Shown: positions 51,531-61,445, numbered from the stretch's first letter. The stretch is 64,000 bases of DNA from JBGSIC01 sp041751875 (GCA_041751875.1 JBGSIC010000013.1:353350-417349); one strand, 5' to 3'. Notes: generated by a model not told the origin, from the sequence alone. A program made the numbers and translations.

Positions 51531-52088
51531 ATGAATGAAAATCCTTGGGAAACGCTTTCTTCCGAACTCAAATACGACAACAAGTGGATTTCTCTCACCG
51601 AGCACCTGGTGAAACACGAAAAGGCGGGCAAAGGGATTTACGGCGTTGTCCACTTTAAAAACATCGCCATTGGTATCTTGCCCGTCGATGAAGAGGGAAA
51701 CACCTGGCTCGTTGGACAATACCGCTACCCCTTAAAAACTTATTCCTGGGAAATTCCCGAAGGCGGAGGCCCACTCGATGTGGATCCTCTTGTCAGCGCT
51801 AAAAGAGAGCTTAAAGAGGAAACAGGCATGGAGGCGAAGGATTGGTCGGTTTTTTTAGAAACGGACCTATCCAATTCGGCCACCGACGAAAAATCCATTA
51901 TTTATTTGGCGCGCGGTTTAAGTTTTGGTGAAGCACACCCAGAAGATGACGAAAGGCTTACGGTTAAAAAAATCAGCCTAAAGGAGGCTTTGAACCAAGT
52001 GTTAAAAGGCGAAATTCGCGACGCCATCACGGTGGCGGCTCTTCTTAAGTGGGGCCTGTCGACCGACTATTCTAATTCGCAACGATAG
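51531..52088 (+). CDS. NUDIX hydrolase, ADP-ribose pyrophosphatase-like
   Basis: 185 aa. The Nudix box (Gx5Ex7REUxEExGU) runs from GGGPLDVDPL to RELKEETGM, with a preceding WEIPEGG as in ADP-ribose/NDP-sugar hydrolases. The enzyme cleaves X-linked nucleoside diphosphates such as ADP-ribose. Its end overlaps the GT22-like gene on the minus strand by 22 bases. Confidence 0.85.
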   Translation: MNENPWETLSSELKYDNKWISLTEHLVKHEKAGKGIYGVVHFKNIAIGILPVDEEGNTWLVGQYRYPLKTYSWEIPEGGGPLDVDPLVSAKRELKEETGMEAKDWSVFLETDLSNSATDEKSIIYLARGLSFGEAHPEDDERLTVKKISLKEALNQVLKGEIRDAITVAALLKWGLSTDYSNSQR

Positions 52089-53563
52089 AATGAAAGATCG
52101 CGAAGCTGCGTTATTCGAGGGAACCACTCCCTTCCCTGTTTCTTGAATAGAGAAGGAACCGTTCCCGACACTCGCTGGCACTTGCGACCGACGACCATGA
52201 GATCATTTGGAGCGTAAAGATATTCCACCGGCGACTGCGACTGGGCTAATGCTTCGATCGGAATAGCGGCGATTCCGGGCTTTTTGTAAAAACCTACCGG
52301 CAAACCGGCCAGCTGATACGGCGATACCGGAGTGAAATAAACTGACTGCGTCGCCGTAGCATAAATTCTCTCCAGAACCTTCACTTCGGGGTTCGCTGGG
52401 GTGCTACTCACTACCACCAAAACGAGCGCGTTAATTCCCACAAGCGCCTTAAGAGCAACCGGCGAACTTCCCCATTTTAGAAAAAGCTTCTTGGCGACAA
52501 AGAATTGAGCTTGAGACCGATTCGCCCAAGCGCGGTAACCAAATACAGCGAGAATAGGAAGCAAAGGCGCTAGTGGAAAAAGAAAGCGAAACTCCTTGTG
52601 CGCCAATACCGAATGGACGGCAAAGAAACTTAAAGTGACCCAGGTGAGACTGAGTTTGGGTTTAAGAAACCATGCGAATACCATCCCTAAACTCAGTACA
52701 AAGCCCAGGGGGAAGTTTCTAAAAAACAACCAAACAAGATAGCTCCCCGCAGGGGAAGTGCCCCACTGAGTGGCCTTGCCCTCGACAAGGTTAACGTAAA
52801 AATACTTCCAGGCCGGAAAGACCCATTCGCCATAACCCCAGTAATCGGCAACGGCCCCCAAGGAAATCGCTATGCCTACGCCTAGTGCCATGGCGATAAT
52901 CGCCTTGGTTCCTACGCGCGCCATCCAAATCGCCCAGCAGAAGGTCGCAAGAACGGCGATGCCCATTTGAAAACGGCATTGAAAGCCGAGGCCCATGAGT
53001 AAGCCGCTCAGCCAAGCGGTACTCAAGGAAACGGGAATGGCCAGCCCCTGCCGCTGAACAGCCAGAACAAGCAACGTGAAACCGATGAGGAAAAGAGAAC
53101 CTGACCAGTTTTCCGACGAGGTCCGCGCGTGAAGGTAGGGCAGATACCAAACAAGCGCAGCACCGGCGATAGCCCATTTCCGCCATTTCTCCTCGATAAA
53201 CCACCCGCGACAGGCCTGAACCAGAAAGCAAACGGAAAGCCAGCCCAGCAGCGCTGAGAGAAAACGCGCAAAAGTCGCCCAGTGAAAGGGGTTGGTGATG
53301 CCCACCGACGCGAGAACCTTAAAAACGCCGGTAAAAACGGCTGGTAGGAGCCAAGGTCGGATTTGGCTCTTAAACTCCCAAGCCAAGTCATCAGGCGAGA
53401 TCAATCCCAGTTTCGAGCCCGCCCATTCCAAAATCTGAAAATGTTCATCGTAGTGGAAGAACCCCACGGTAGCCCAAGCAGCCCAAAGATGAACAACGAG
53501 GGAAATGACGAGAATGCGGCGCGTGAACGTAGATAGAGTGTGCGTCTCGGTTGCAGCTTGCAT
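52067..53563 (-). CDS. GT22/Alg9-type membrane mannosyltransferase-like protein
   Basis: 498 aa from ATG 53563 (GGAG 6 bases upstream; the longer frame reads through an untranslated leader). It has ~10 membrane segments. The first extracytoplasmic loop has FFHYDEHFQILEW, the HxDE/HxxE-type catalytic motif of GT-C family 22 (GPI mannosyltransferase/Alg9). The later HKEFRFLFPLAPLLPIL is the family's second motif. Such proteins transfer a lipid-linked sugar on the periplasmic side. The acceptor is unknown. Confidence 0.82.
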   Translation of the reverse strand: MQAATETHTLSTFTRRILVISLVVHLWAAWATVGFFHYDEHFQILEWAGSKLGLISPDDLAWEFKSQIRPWLLPAVFTGVFKVLASVGITNPFHWATFARFLSALLGWLSVCFLVQACRGWFIEEKWRKWAIAGAALVWYLPYLHARTSSENWSGSLFLIGFTLLVLAVQRQGLAIPVSLSTAWLSGLLMGLGFQCRFQMGIAVLATFCWAIWMARVGTKAIIAMALGVGIAISLGAVADYWGYGEWVFPAWKYFYVNLVEGKATQWGTSPAGSYLVWLFFRNFPLGFVLSLGMVFAWFLKPKLSLTWVTLSFFAVHSVLAHKEFRFLFPLAPLLPILAVFGYRAWANRSQAQFFVAKKLFLKWGSSPVALKALVGINALVLVVVSSTPANPEVKVLERIYATATQSVYFTPVSPYQLAGLPVGFYKKPGIAAIPIEALAQSQSPVEYLYAPNDLMVVGRKCQRVSGTVPSLFKKQGREWFPRITQLRDLSFYRCELE

Positions 53564-53727
53564 AAGAGGCTCCGCCCAGGAAAAGCTTTTTCTTTGCGGC
53601 CACGCTATCTTACAACTAGGAATTGGGGAATGAAATTTCGTTCTGGGGCGGGTTAGCCAACGCCCCTTGGTCATCAGACCCCATCCATGGTACACACTGC
53701 CCTTTTCGGCTTTTAGGAAAGCACAGG

Positions 53728-55653
53728 ATGAAAGCGCAGATAGTTTTAGAAAACATTGGTGTCCGCTATCCGAACCGCGTTCTTTTTGAGAACGTAAACT
53801 GGACACTTTATGAAGGCATGCGGGTGACACTCGCCGGTCGCAACGGGTGCGGGAAATCCACGCTGATGCGCATTCTCGCGGGTCAGGGTGAAGCCAACGA
53901 GGGCAACCGTGCCGTGGTGGGCGGAAACAAGCTGAGAATCGGGTACCTCGACCAGGCGCTACTCGACTCCGCCGTTTTGCAGGCGCAGAAGTCTGATTTG
54001 AGTTCTGTCAGCGTGATTGATTACATCCGCGACCAACTACTTACCGAAAAAGACGAACATATTGAGTACGACTTCGAAATTAAGCGCGTACTTTCAGGAC
54101 TCGGGTTTTCTGCGGAAGTGCAGAACGGTTCACCGCAAAAATTAAGCGGTGGTTGGCTTCTGAGAATGTTTATTGGGGCCACGCTCCTCAATCAGCCGCA
54201 AATTTTGTTCCTTGATGAACCCACCAACCATTTGGACTTGGGTACCATTCAGTGGCTTGAAAACTTTTTGATTGAAGAATACCGCGGCACTTTGGTTCTT
54301 ATCAGCCATGACGTAGCTCTTCAAAGACGCACCACCGATTCACTGGCTATTCTGCATGGCGGTCACTTTTACTTCCGCACGCATCAACGCGACTACATTA
54401 CTTTCAAAGAATCGCTTGTGGGAGAGGCTGAGATTCTGGAACGTAGTATCGAGCGAAACGTTAAGAAGCACGAAGAGCTTATGGACTTCGTTTACCGTTT
54501 CCGCGCGAAAGCCAACACCGCTGCACGCGCACAGAGTAAGCAGAAAGCGGCCGACCAGCTTTTAGAGGAAATTACCGAGCTAAAGGATCGCTTGCAGCGC
54601 ATCCGAGGCGCTTCTTACAACCTGCGATTCCAATTCCGCAACCAAGCACTCGGTGGAAAATTCCCGCTTGTGATGAACGACGTGAGCTTCCGGTATTCAG
54701 ACAAAGGGCCTTGGATCTCTCGTCATGTCAATTTGGAAGTAAAACGCGGACAGAAGGTTGCCATTATCGGTGACAACGGCGCCGGTAAAACGACACTACT
54801 GAAACTGATGGCGCAGGTGCTTCAACCCGTCGAAGGGCAGATGCAAACAGGCCACAACGTGGATATTGGATTTTTTGGACAGCATCAGCTTGATGAACTT
54901 ATGCTCGACGCGAGCCTTACAGAAAACCTGCGCGAACGCGCCAAGGGCGTAGGCATTGAGCAAATTCGATCGTGGTTGGGTGCTTTTGGTTTTTCAGGGG
55001 AATACGAAATTTCAAAACTCGCCAAAGTCCTAAGTGGCGGGGAAAGAGCCCGTTTGGCCCTTCTCCGTATTCTTGTCACACCCGTTAATCTTGTTCTCCT
55101 CGATGAACCCACCAACCATTTGGACATTGAAACCAAAGAACTCCTTAAGGACGCTATTCGCAGCTTCGAGGGTACGATCATTTTCATTTCGCATGATCGC
55201 GAATTTATCTCTGGGCTAGCAGAACGCATTCTCTATTTTTCCCATGATCACCAGCTGACGGATCATATCGGGGATCTCAACAGTTTCTTTCAAAAGTATC
55301 CGCACCTCACCGGAGAAATTAAGCCCGCGGCTCCCGCCCCAAAGCCTGTGAAAAAAGAGGAAGTTGGGTCAGGTCTTTCGTTCGAGGAAAGAAAGAAGCT
55401 GAAGAATCGCCTGAAAAGCCTGGAACGCAAGATTCCGGAATTAGAAAGTTCAATTGAATCACTCGGGGAGCAAAAGGAACAGCTTCAGAAACAGCTTGAT
55501 GATAAGGGCCTGTATGAAGCGCAGCACGCCGACAAACGAAACGAGCTATTCAATCAGATGACCAAATTGGAACAAGATCTCACTCAGCGCATGACCGAGT
55601 GGGAAAAACTGAGTAGTGAGTTTGCCAGCCTTAAAGGCGACGGCGGAGATTAG
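53728..55653 (+). CDS. ABC-F family ATPase (Uup/EttA-like)
   Basis: 641 aa from ATG 53728 (AGGA upstream; 53623 is too far). Two ABC cassettes: Walker A AGRNGCGKST and GDNGAGKTT, signatures LSGGWLLR and LSGGERARL, Walker B LFLDEPTNHLD and LLDEPTNHLD, without membrane domains. A C-terminal coiled coil (about 570-641) follows, as in Uup. ABC-F proteins act on ribosomes in translation or antibiotic protection. Its stop overlaps the next minus-strand gene by 23 bases. Confidence 0.92.
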   Translation: MKAQIVLENIGVRYPNRVLFENVNWTLYEGMRVTLAGRNGCGKSTLMRILAGQGEANEGNRAVVGGNKLRIGYLDQALLDSAVLQAQKSDLSSVSVIDYIRDQLLTEKDEHIEYDFEIKRVLSGLGFSAEVQNGSPQKLSGGWLLRMFIGATLLNQPQILFLDEPTNHLDLGTIQWLENFLIEEYRGTLVLISHDVALQRRTTDSLAILHGGHFYFRTHQRDYITFKESLVGEAEILERSIERNVKKHEELMDFVYRFRAKANTAARAQSKQKAADQLLEEITELKDRLQRIRGASYNLRFQFRNQALGGKFPLVMNDVSFRYSDKGPWISRHVNLEVKRGQKVAIIGDNGAGKTTLLKLMAQVLQPVEGQMQTGHNVDIGFFGQHQLDELMLDASLTENLRERAKGVGIEQIRSWLGAFGFSGEYEISKLAKVLSGGERARLALLRILVTPVNLVLLDEPTNHLDIETKELLKDAIRSFEGTIIFISHDREFISGLAERILYFSHDHQLTDHIGDLNSFFQKYPHLTGEIKPAAPAPKPVKKEEVGSGLSFEERKKLKNRLKSLERKIPELESSIESLGEQKEQLQKQLDDKGLYEAQHADKRNELFNQMTKLEQDLTQRMTEWEKLSSEFASLKGDGGD

Positions 55654-56233
55654 TATTCCGTTCGATGCAACCTTCAAGCCTCGCCTTTACTTCAGGCTGA
55701 ACTTGATTGACTGCTGCTTGCATCCACGCCACCCGAATATCGGTGATCTCCGCTGAATCAAGCGTCTCCACGAGGAAAAGCTGAACGGCCTTCGGCCTAT
55801 CCTTAATTTCGTTGTAAAGGGGGTAGTTCGCCAGGTCCGCGAAGGCGGGCTGCTGTAAATCGAAAAGGATCTTTTCTCGAAGAGCTTCACGCACTCCGTC
55901 TTGGCCCTTCACGACGCCATTGGGCAATGACAAAAGCGCCGTTAATGCAGTTCCCTGAAGTCCCACGGTGCGGTCGGAAACCGCCTGAATAAATAGTCCC
56001 ATCTGGTTCAATGCTCCGGCCTCGCCGTTGCGCGAGCGTTCCACCAAGAGGTTAAGTGCGGAGCGCACGTTTTCCGGCAGGAGCGCCTCACCAATTTTGT
56101 TTTTTGCTGCCGCGGCAAGGCCAGTCTGGGCGACATAGTTAGCGACGGTTTTGCCACACCAGCTTGCCCAACCCGCCGCGAAAAGTGGCGTCGCTAGCAA
56201 AAGAAAATTTAACCCAATTATCTTTACCCACAT
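55631..56233 (-). CDS. Secreted protein of unknown function
   Basis: 200 aa. Signal peptide at 1-19 (MWVKIIGLNFLLLATPLFA). The mature protein is mostly helical (ENVRSALNLLVERSRNGEAG then ALTALLSLPNG), suggesting a HEAT-like or other helical repeat. There is one Cys after the signal peptide and one near the C-terminus (a possible disulfide). It overlaps the rlmN start by 10 bases on the same strand. No family is recognised. Confidence 0.65.
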   Translation of the reverse strand: MWVKIIGLNFLLLATPLFAAGWASWCGKTVANYVAQTGLAAAAKNKIGEALLPENVRSALNLLVERSRNGEAGALNQMGLFIQAVSDRTVGLQGTALTALLSLPNGVVKGQDGVREALREKILFDLQQPAFADLANYPLYNEIKDRPKAVQLFLVETLDSAEITDIRVAWMQAAVNQVQPEVKARLEGCIERNTNLRRRL

Positions 56234-57294
56234 ACTCTGCTCTCCCTCTCTTGAATACGATCCGAACGCAAACTCGTACGCAATTGCCCGCAGGCTGCAT
56301 TGACATCTCGTCCTCGGCTACGCCGGTAGGTCACCGTGAAATCACGTTCCATCAAAATCTTTTGAAAGCGCAATACGCGCTCTTCAGGAGTACGCTTAAA
56401 GTCGACAAAAGGATTCTCATTGTAGTTGAGAAGGTTAATCTTGGTGGGAATATTTGAGAGCAACTTTACTAAACGTCGCGCATCTTCATCGCTATCGTTG
56501 TGATCTTTAATCAAAAGATACTCGAAGGTAATACGCTGCCCTTTGCGCAGCGGAAGTTCTTTGCAGGTTTGAAGCAGTTCCGCCAAGGGAATGCGCTTAT
56601 TGATTGGCATGATCTTGCTTCGCTGCTCATCCGTGGTGCCATGCAACGAAATAGCAAGTAAACCCAAGTCGTCTTTTACAAACTGTTTAATTTGGTCGGT
56701 TAGGCCCACAGTCGAAACGGTGATGCGCTTTTTACCGATTTGAAATCCGCTGGAATGCCGAAAAATCTTGATGGCGTTGGTGATCGCTTCGTAGTTATCA
56801 AACGGTTCCCCCATACCCATCATCACAATGTTCGTCACCGGAAGGGGCGTTGGCGTGGAGAGCAGTTGGTCTACAATTTCCCAGGCTTCTAAGTTGCGAA
56901 TAAAGCCCATGTAGCCTGTCGCACAAAACGAGCACGCCATCTTACAGCCCACTTGCGTCGATACGCAGAGCGTGCGCCGGTTTTCTGCAGGTATATAAAC
57001 CGCCTCAACCGTTTGCCCATCGTTTAGTTTGATTAAATATTTGATCGTACCGTCAGCAGAAGGTTCCCCCGCTTCGGCTTGGATTGAAGGAATTACAAAT
57101 TCTTTTTTGAGGTCTTCCCGAAACGCCTTACTCAGGTCGCTCATTTGATCGAAATCAGAAATCTTCTTTTGATTAATCCAAAGGAAAAGCTGCCGGCCAC
57201 GAAAGGCGGAGTGACCGCGAGAAATCGCAATCTCTTCTAGAGCCTCGATGGGAAGGCCCTTCAAATTCACCCCGCTTTTAGTCCCCTGCGTCAT
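56224..57294 (-). CDS. rlmN: Dual-specificity RNA methyltransferase RlmN
   Basis: 356 aa. Radical SAM site CKMACSFC (CxxxCxxC); SAM-binding NIVMMGMGEPFDNY; and the second catalytic Cys in NAACGQL near the C-terminus. It methylates C2 of A2503 in 23S rRNA and A37 of some tRNAs by a radical mechanism. The length matches the family. The secreted-protein gene downstream overlaps it by 10 bases. Confidence 0.95.
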   Translation of the reverse strand: MTQGTKSGVNLKGLPIEALEEIAISRGHSAFRGRQLFLWINQKKISDFDQMSDLSKAFREDLKKEFVIPSIQAEAGEPSADGTIKYLIKLNDGQTVEAVYIPAENRRTLCVSTQVGCKMACSFCATGYMGFIRNLEAWEIVDQLLSTPTPLPVTNIVMMGMGEPFDNYEAITNAIKIFRHSSGFQIGKKRITVSTVGLTDQIKQFVKDDLGLLAISLHGTTDEQRSKIMPINKRIPLAELLQTCKELPLRKGQRITFEYLLIKDHNDSDEDARRLVKLLSNIPTKINLLNYNENPFVDFKRTPEERVLRFQKILMERDFTVTYRRSRGRDVNAACGQLRTSLRSDRIQERESRVCG

Positions 57295-57314
57295 TTGAGC
57301 CCTTATACCTCAAC

Positions 57315-57953
57315 TTAGCGGACTTTCTCCAACAGTTCTGAGAAGTGGGTTAACCGCTGGTTTTTAGGCACGTCCACAGCGCAAAATCCATAACAAGCGC
57401 CGAAGAAGCGAATTCCGGCGGCCTGAGCGCAGTCGCGATCCACGTTGTGATCCCCCACGAAAGTAGCCCGTTCGGCGGGTACCCCAATTCGCGCAAGCAC
57501 TTCAAGCGCATGAGCCGGGTGCGGCTTGTAGTGGCTCACCATTTCGGGTCCCGCAATTTCGTCAAAGCTTACTTCAGGGAGATACTTTCCGAGGGTCAAT
57601 TTAGCGGCGGTGGTGGATTTATTGGTTACCACAGCCAAACGCAGGTTGGGGCGCTTGCGAAATTCAAGCAAAGTCTCTTTCACCCCTGGGTAGAGGTTTC
57701 CTCGTGGCACCCAGGTCGCAAAACTCTCTTTGTACTGAGTCACCCGGTCACTCAAAGAAAGAACGTTCGGAACATCCGCCAAACAGTTCTTCACCAGGTA
57801 GTGAGCTCCGTGTCCGACATGGGGCAATACTTGAGCATCCGAAAGGGGTCCGGCCCCTAAACTCTGGCGCACCAAGTTAATCACGCCCGCAATATCGGGC
57901 AGGCTATTGACTAGAGTGCCATCTAGGTCGAGCAATAATGCATTAAATTCCAA
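57315..57953 (-). CDS. HAD-family phosphatase (Gph-like)
   Basis: 212 aa. HAD motif I LLLDLDGTLVNSLPD; motif II AVVTNKS; motif III region EVLARIGV with GDHNVDRDC supplying the final acidic residues. The cap insertion after motif I is the short C1-type of phosphoglycolate phosphatase and related small-metabolite phosphatases. Exact substrate unknown. Confidence 0.85.
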   Translation of the reverse strand: MEFNALLLDLDGTLVNSLPDIAGVINLVRQSLGAGPLSDAQVLPHVGHGAHYLVKNCLADVPNVLSLSDRVTQYKESFATWVPRGNLYPGVKETLLEFRKRPNLRLAVVTNKSTTAAKLTLGKYLPEVSFDEIAGPEMVSHYKPHPAHALEVLARIGVPAERATFVGDHNVDRDCAQAAGIRFFGACYGFCAVDVPKNQRLTHFSELLEKVR

Positions 57954-58074
57954 TTACTTATCTCCTCATTCCCCAGGTTGCCCCCAAAGGCACTCTGTTA
58001 TATCGTTTCCTCATCGAGAACGTCACAAAAACTTCGAAGCATCGTCTGTAGGGTGTAGGGAAGAGGGAACAACT

Positions 58075-58653
58075 TTGGCAAAGAAGCTGAGAAAATGGGT
58101 CAAGCTACTGGCAGGCGGCGATCAATCCGCCTTTGTACCGTTCTATGAGCAGACCGCTCCCGGGCTTTTACGCTTTCTTTTATGGAAAACGAAGGGTGAT
58201 CGTCCTTTATCGGAAGACATCCTTCAAGAAGCGTACGTGAGATTTTTAACAAATTTAGACAAAATCGATGCCGTGGAAGAAGTCGCGATTTACTCGTACC
58301 TTCTGCGTATCGCAAAAAATTGTTTGATAGACAAAACCGCAAGATCCCCCCGAGCCAAACGCGAACACGTGGACGCGGATTCTGTGGTGTTGGTGGACAA
58401 TCACCAAACCGCTCGTCAAGAGCGCGCGATTGAGTTGCGTGAGCTTGCGGTAGCCATGGATTCGTTGAACGAGAAAGATTCTGAAATCATCTGGCTGCGG
58501 GATGCGATGGGCTTTAGCCACCGCGAAGTGGCTCAGGAAGTCGGCATCACGGAACAAGCGTCGCGCCAGGCTTATTTACGAGCAAAACGATCTCTTATGG
58601 AAGTTTTAGCCCCAGCCATTCTACCCTCGGGAGGTGCCTATGCCACTCCTTAG
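58075..58653 (+). CDS. ECF-type sigma-70 family sigma factor
   Basis: 192 aa from TTG 58075, with GAGGGAA upstream; the frame to 57907 has no start with support. Region 2 is FYEQTAPGLLRFLLWKTKGD then LSEDILQEAYVRFL; region 4 is MDSLNEKDSEIIWLRDAMGF followed by SHREVAQEVGITEQ. It lacks sigma regions 1 and 3. The next gene, overlapping by 14 bases, is its likely anti-sigma factor. Confidence 0.88.
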   Translation: MAKKLRKWVKLLAGGDQSAFVPFYEQTAPGLLRFLLWKTKGDRPLSEDILQEAYVRFLTNLDKIDAVEEVAIYSYLLRIAKNCLIDKTARSPRAKREHVDADSVVLVDNHQTARQERAIELRELAVAMDSLNEKDSEIIWLRDAMGFSHREVAQEVGITEQASRQAYLRAKRSLMEVLAPAILPSGGAYATP

Positions 58654-59167
58654 TTGTCCCCGAGAAGAAGTCCTACTTCAGTATTTATCCATCCCGCACG
58701 ACATCAGTTGGAAATCTCGCTTTCAGATTAAACTTCACTTACGCTCTTGCACAGACTGTTTAGATAAGAGCGTTGGTATTGAAGAAAAACTTCAGAGTTA
58801 TTTTTCACCGAAGGTGGAAATTTCTTCTTCCTTACTAAAGGTTTATTCGCGTCTCCAGAGTGATGAAACGCTCATCCTTAAAGGATGGAAACTTTCTGAA
58901 ATTGGAGCCAAACGCGCCTCTCACCGACAGAGTTCCTTTGCCCGAAGTTGGTTGGTCAGAGGTACTGTCATAGCTGGTTTAGGTTCTCTGATGATGTTGT
59001 TTTTCGTGGCCGATACTTCGGATCCCGAAAAAGCAGTACAAACCATCCAACAAAACAACGTACCTTTCGCCCAGATTCGCTTCCAGGATAAGAACCGCAT
59101 TCAGGTGCAGTATTTGAAGCCTGAACTTGTTCAAAGTGTAGAGTTTGAAACCACGGGAAGACGATGA
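58640..59167 (+). CDS. Probable anti-sigma factor with zinc-binding domain
   Basis: 175 aa from ATG 58640 (GGGAGG 5 bases upstream). Residues ~28-42 (KLHLRSCTDCLDK) give the HxxxCxxC of the anti-sigma zinc finger, and there is one membrane span (TVIAGLGSLMMLFFVAD, about 110-128) with a periplasmic C-terminal domain. It overlaps the ECF sigma gene and, by ATGA, the following secreted gene, forming a three-gene unit. Confidence 0.82.
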   Translation: MPLLSCPREEVLLQYLSIPHDISWKSRFQIKLHLRSCTDCLDKSVGIEEKLQSYFSPKVEISSSLLKVYSRLQSDETLILKGWKLSEIGAKRASHRQSSFARSWLVRGTVIAGLGSLMMLFFVADTSDPEKAVQTIQQNNVPFAQIRFQDKNRIQVQYLKPELVQSVEFETTGRR

Positions 59168-60114
59168 GCCGGCGGACAAAGATAAATTTTTTCTTCTCCT
59201 TGGGCATAGCCCTCTCTTCGACTAGCTACGCTGATATGGCGAATGCGCCGCTTGCTCCGGTGCAATCGGGGCCAAGCGCGGGGAACACAGAACATTACAC
59301 CGCTACCATTCAGTTTTTTATTCAAGAACCCACTCCTCAGCTGATTCGCCGTTCGCAACGTTTAGCGGTGCGCGAGTTAACCAATACCTTTAGAGCCCGC
59401 CACGAACTGGAACTCGATAGCTTTGACATGAAAGTTTCCCCCACTGGTAACGCCATCTATTTGACGATTGGGTCGCACAAAAACATTCAGATGCCCGTGC
59501 AGAACGCTTTGGCTTCCGTGATTACTGATTTGGATGGCAAAGTTTGGGCGCAAGGTCGAGGCGATGTTTTTAAAACCAGTCTTTCTCAGCCCGTCGAAGC
59601 CATTTTAGATATTCAGTTGGCAGACACCCCGCTTGTGAATGAGTCAGGAAAAGCGCCTGACGTCGGGGATGTACTCGTACAAAGAATTGTCGCCGTCGCA
59701 GTTCCCGTGCGGGATTTACTGCGCACGCTCAAGATTCATATCATTCAAGACAGCCGGCTCTCGGTATCTTCGTTTGGGCACCTGATGGACCGGACCTGTG
59801 CGGAGCGCTATATCGATTGGATTTTTAATGAATCCAATGAAGAGCCTCCCAAGAAGCTCGATGCCTTAATTGAGGAACTCGCCGCCGTATTAAACGTTCC
59901 CGGAGGAGTGGAGAAGAACGACGACCGCTATATTTTTAAAGGCGCCTGCCCGCCAAATCAGCCCACCTACCCTCGTCGGGCGACAATTTCTTTACCCTTC
60001 CCCACCCAAATTGGGCCCGCAGCGGAAATGCTCGAAGCGGGTTTCCGTCCCATGCAGCGTCCTGGGCAGGCGGTAAACGTAGAAATTCCGCTCATGCCGC
60101 TCGGCCGTTGGTAG
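59164..60114 (+). CDS. Secreted protein in ECF sigma operon
   Basis: 316 aa. Signal peptide at 1-23 (KINFFFSLGIALSSTSYA). The mature protein has two similar mixed domains and two Cys (TCAERY and GACPPN). No family is recognised. Its gene starts in the stop of the anti-sigma factor (ATGA), so it may be a periplasmic partner or sensor in the same envelope-stress circuit; this is inference. Confidence 0.68.
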   Translation: MSRRTKINFFFSLGIALSSTSYADMANAPLAPVQSGPSAGNTEHYTATIQFFIQEPTPQLIRRSQRLAVRELTNTFRARHELELDSFDMKVSPTGNAIYLTIGSHKNIQMPVQNALASVITDLDGKVWAQGRGDVFKTSLSQPVEAILDIQLADTPLVNESGKAPDVGDVLVQRIVAVAVPVRDLLRTLKIHIIQDSRLSVSSFGHLMDRTCAERYIDWIFNESNEEPPKKLDALIEELAAVLNVPGGVEKNDDRYIFKGACPPNQPTYPRRATISLPFPTQIGPAAEMLEAGFRPMQRPGQAVNVEIPLMPLGRW

Positions 60115-60204
60115 GCATCTCCAACAAATTCCAAAACTTATCTAGACGCACAAATTTTCCCCTCTCAGGTGAAGATCTGCTAGTTTGCGCGCAGAAATTC
60201 ACTC

Positions 60205-61152
60205 ATGCGCAAAACTCTGTTCATTCTGCTTTTTATTTTGAGTTGGACGCCGGCTATTTCCGGGGGAGCCGACTTTGATAGTCCTGAATGCGCTATCTAT
60301 CTGGTGGAGATGAATGATGCCTTGCTGATAGACCGGCACAGGAACCTCCTAAGAAAGATAGCAATCATTTCCGAGACGGAAACGCCCAGCCTTCACGATT
60401 TGCCCGACCCCCTTTTGTCGAACCTAAGCCGTTTGGATTGGCTACTTGACCGCCTTCAAAAGCTTCAGATTGAAATGATGACGTTGGAGATGTTGGACAC
60501 CGATTGGGACGAATTGGTCAAAAAAGAAAGAAAAGTTAGCCGTACCGTTTCCAGCGAGTTCCGCGCTAATTTTGCGGAGCACCTGCGCGCCGAGATCCTT
60601 GAGGACGAAGTGGAAGATGAGGTGCGTGAATCGGTAACCGAGATGTTGGCAGATAATGTAGCCCTTCCCGTGCATTTGGAGACTTGCGAAGTTTTCATGC
60701 AACGTTATTTTGGACGTCCGGATCCCTTCTTGAAGGAAATCCTTCCTCTCAAAGTAGTGGCATTTCTTCCGGAAAGAATGGCGAAATGGCCCTTTTACTA
60801 TTACGCCTCTCTCGCGACCATCTTGGGACCCAACCGCCGGTTTACAGAGTCCACCAAAGCCGAGCGCCAGAAAGCCTACCGGGCGGCCCGAGACGAGATG
60901 TATCCGCCCGATTCAGACGTTCCGTTCAACCGCCTCATTCGGACTTTTGCGCAACTGGGACCGCGTACGGAGGCGGGAAAACAGCGTAGGGAATCCTTAG
61001 AAAGCGCGGCGCTCTTAGCCTCAAGGGAATCAGTTCCGTCCATCCATCGGGAAATGTTAACCGCTCACCTTATATTCCTGCAGAACAATAAGCTGGCACC
61101 TACTTGGGATTTTGTACGGTATGTGAAAGTCCTAGAAGACCTAACCCCCTAA
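60205..61152 (+). CDS. Secreted helical protein of unknown function
   Basis: 315 aa. Signal peptide at 1-20 (MRKTLFILLFILSWTPAISG). The mature part is predicted all-helical with many Leu/Glu/Arg heptads and two Cys (PECAIY near 27 and LETCEVF near 160). No domain is recognised. It stands 90 bases after the previous gene; the region after it holds the tRNA repeats. Confidence 0.65.
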   Translation: MRKTLFILLFILSWTPAISGGADFDSPECAIYLVEMNDALLIDRHRNLLRKIAIISETETPSLHDLPDPLLSNLSRLDWLLDRLQKLQIEMMTLEMLDTDWDELVKKERKVSRTVSSEFRANFAEHLRAEILEDEVEDEVRESVTEMLADNVALPVHLETCEVFMQRYFGRPDPFLKEILPLKVVAFLPERMAKWPFYYYASLATILGPNRRFTESTKAERQKAYRAARDEMYPPDSDVPFNRLIRTFAQLGPRTEAGKQRRESLESAALLASRESVPSIHREMLTAHLIFLQNNKLAPTWDFVRYVKVLEDLTP

Positions 61153-61222
61153 AGGCACCCCTTTATTACTTTTTTGCCAATCTGGCCGGGATTGGGTATA
61201 CGAGTCTTTCGATTCTTAGGTT

Positions 61223-61437
61223 TCTAAGATGCGGGACTAGCTCAGGTGGCCATGGAGGCGGAGCCGACTCTTTAAATAGAGCGGTGACGCGAGCCAGACG
61301 AAGGCTGCGAACTGGTAACGTGAGAAGTTTTCTAAGATGCGGGACTAGCTCAGTTGGCCATGGAGGCGGAGCCGACTCTTAAACAGAGCGGTGACGCGAG
61401 CCAGACAAAGGCTGCGAACTGGTAACGTGAGAAGTTT
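61223..61437 (+). repeat. Two tandem ~108-bp repeats carrying the 5' end of tRNA-Gly
   Basis: Copies begin at 61223 and 61331 and differ at only a few bases. Each has the tRNA leader TTCTAAGAT and the first ~20 bases of the tRNA (GCGGGACTAGCTCAGTTGG), then an unrelated ~78-base block. The intact tRNA follows at the next unit boundary (61446). They are truncated tRNA remnants, probably from unequal duplication or repeated integration; they do not encode working tRNAs. The short frame over them is not a gene. Confidence 0.85.
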
Positions 61438-61445
61438 TCTAAGAT

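Noticed and set aside
61104..61382. Small protein with repeated FLRCGTSS...GGGADS
   Set aside because: Translation of the truncated tRNA repeats, with no ribosome site.
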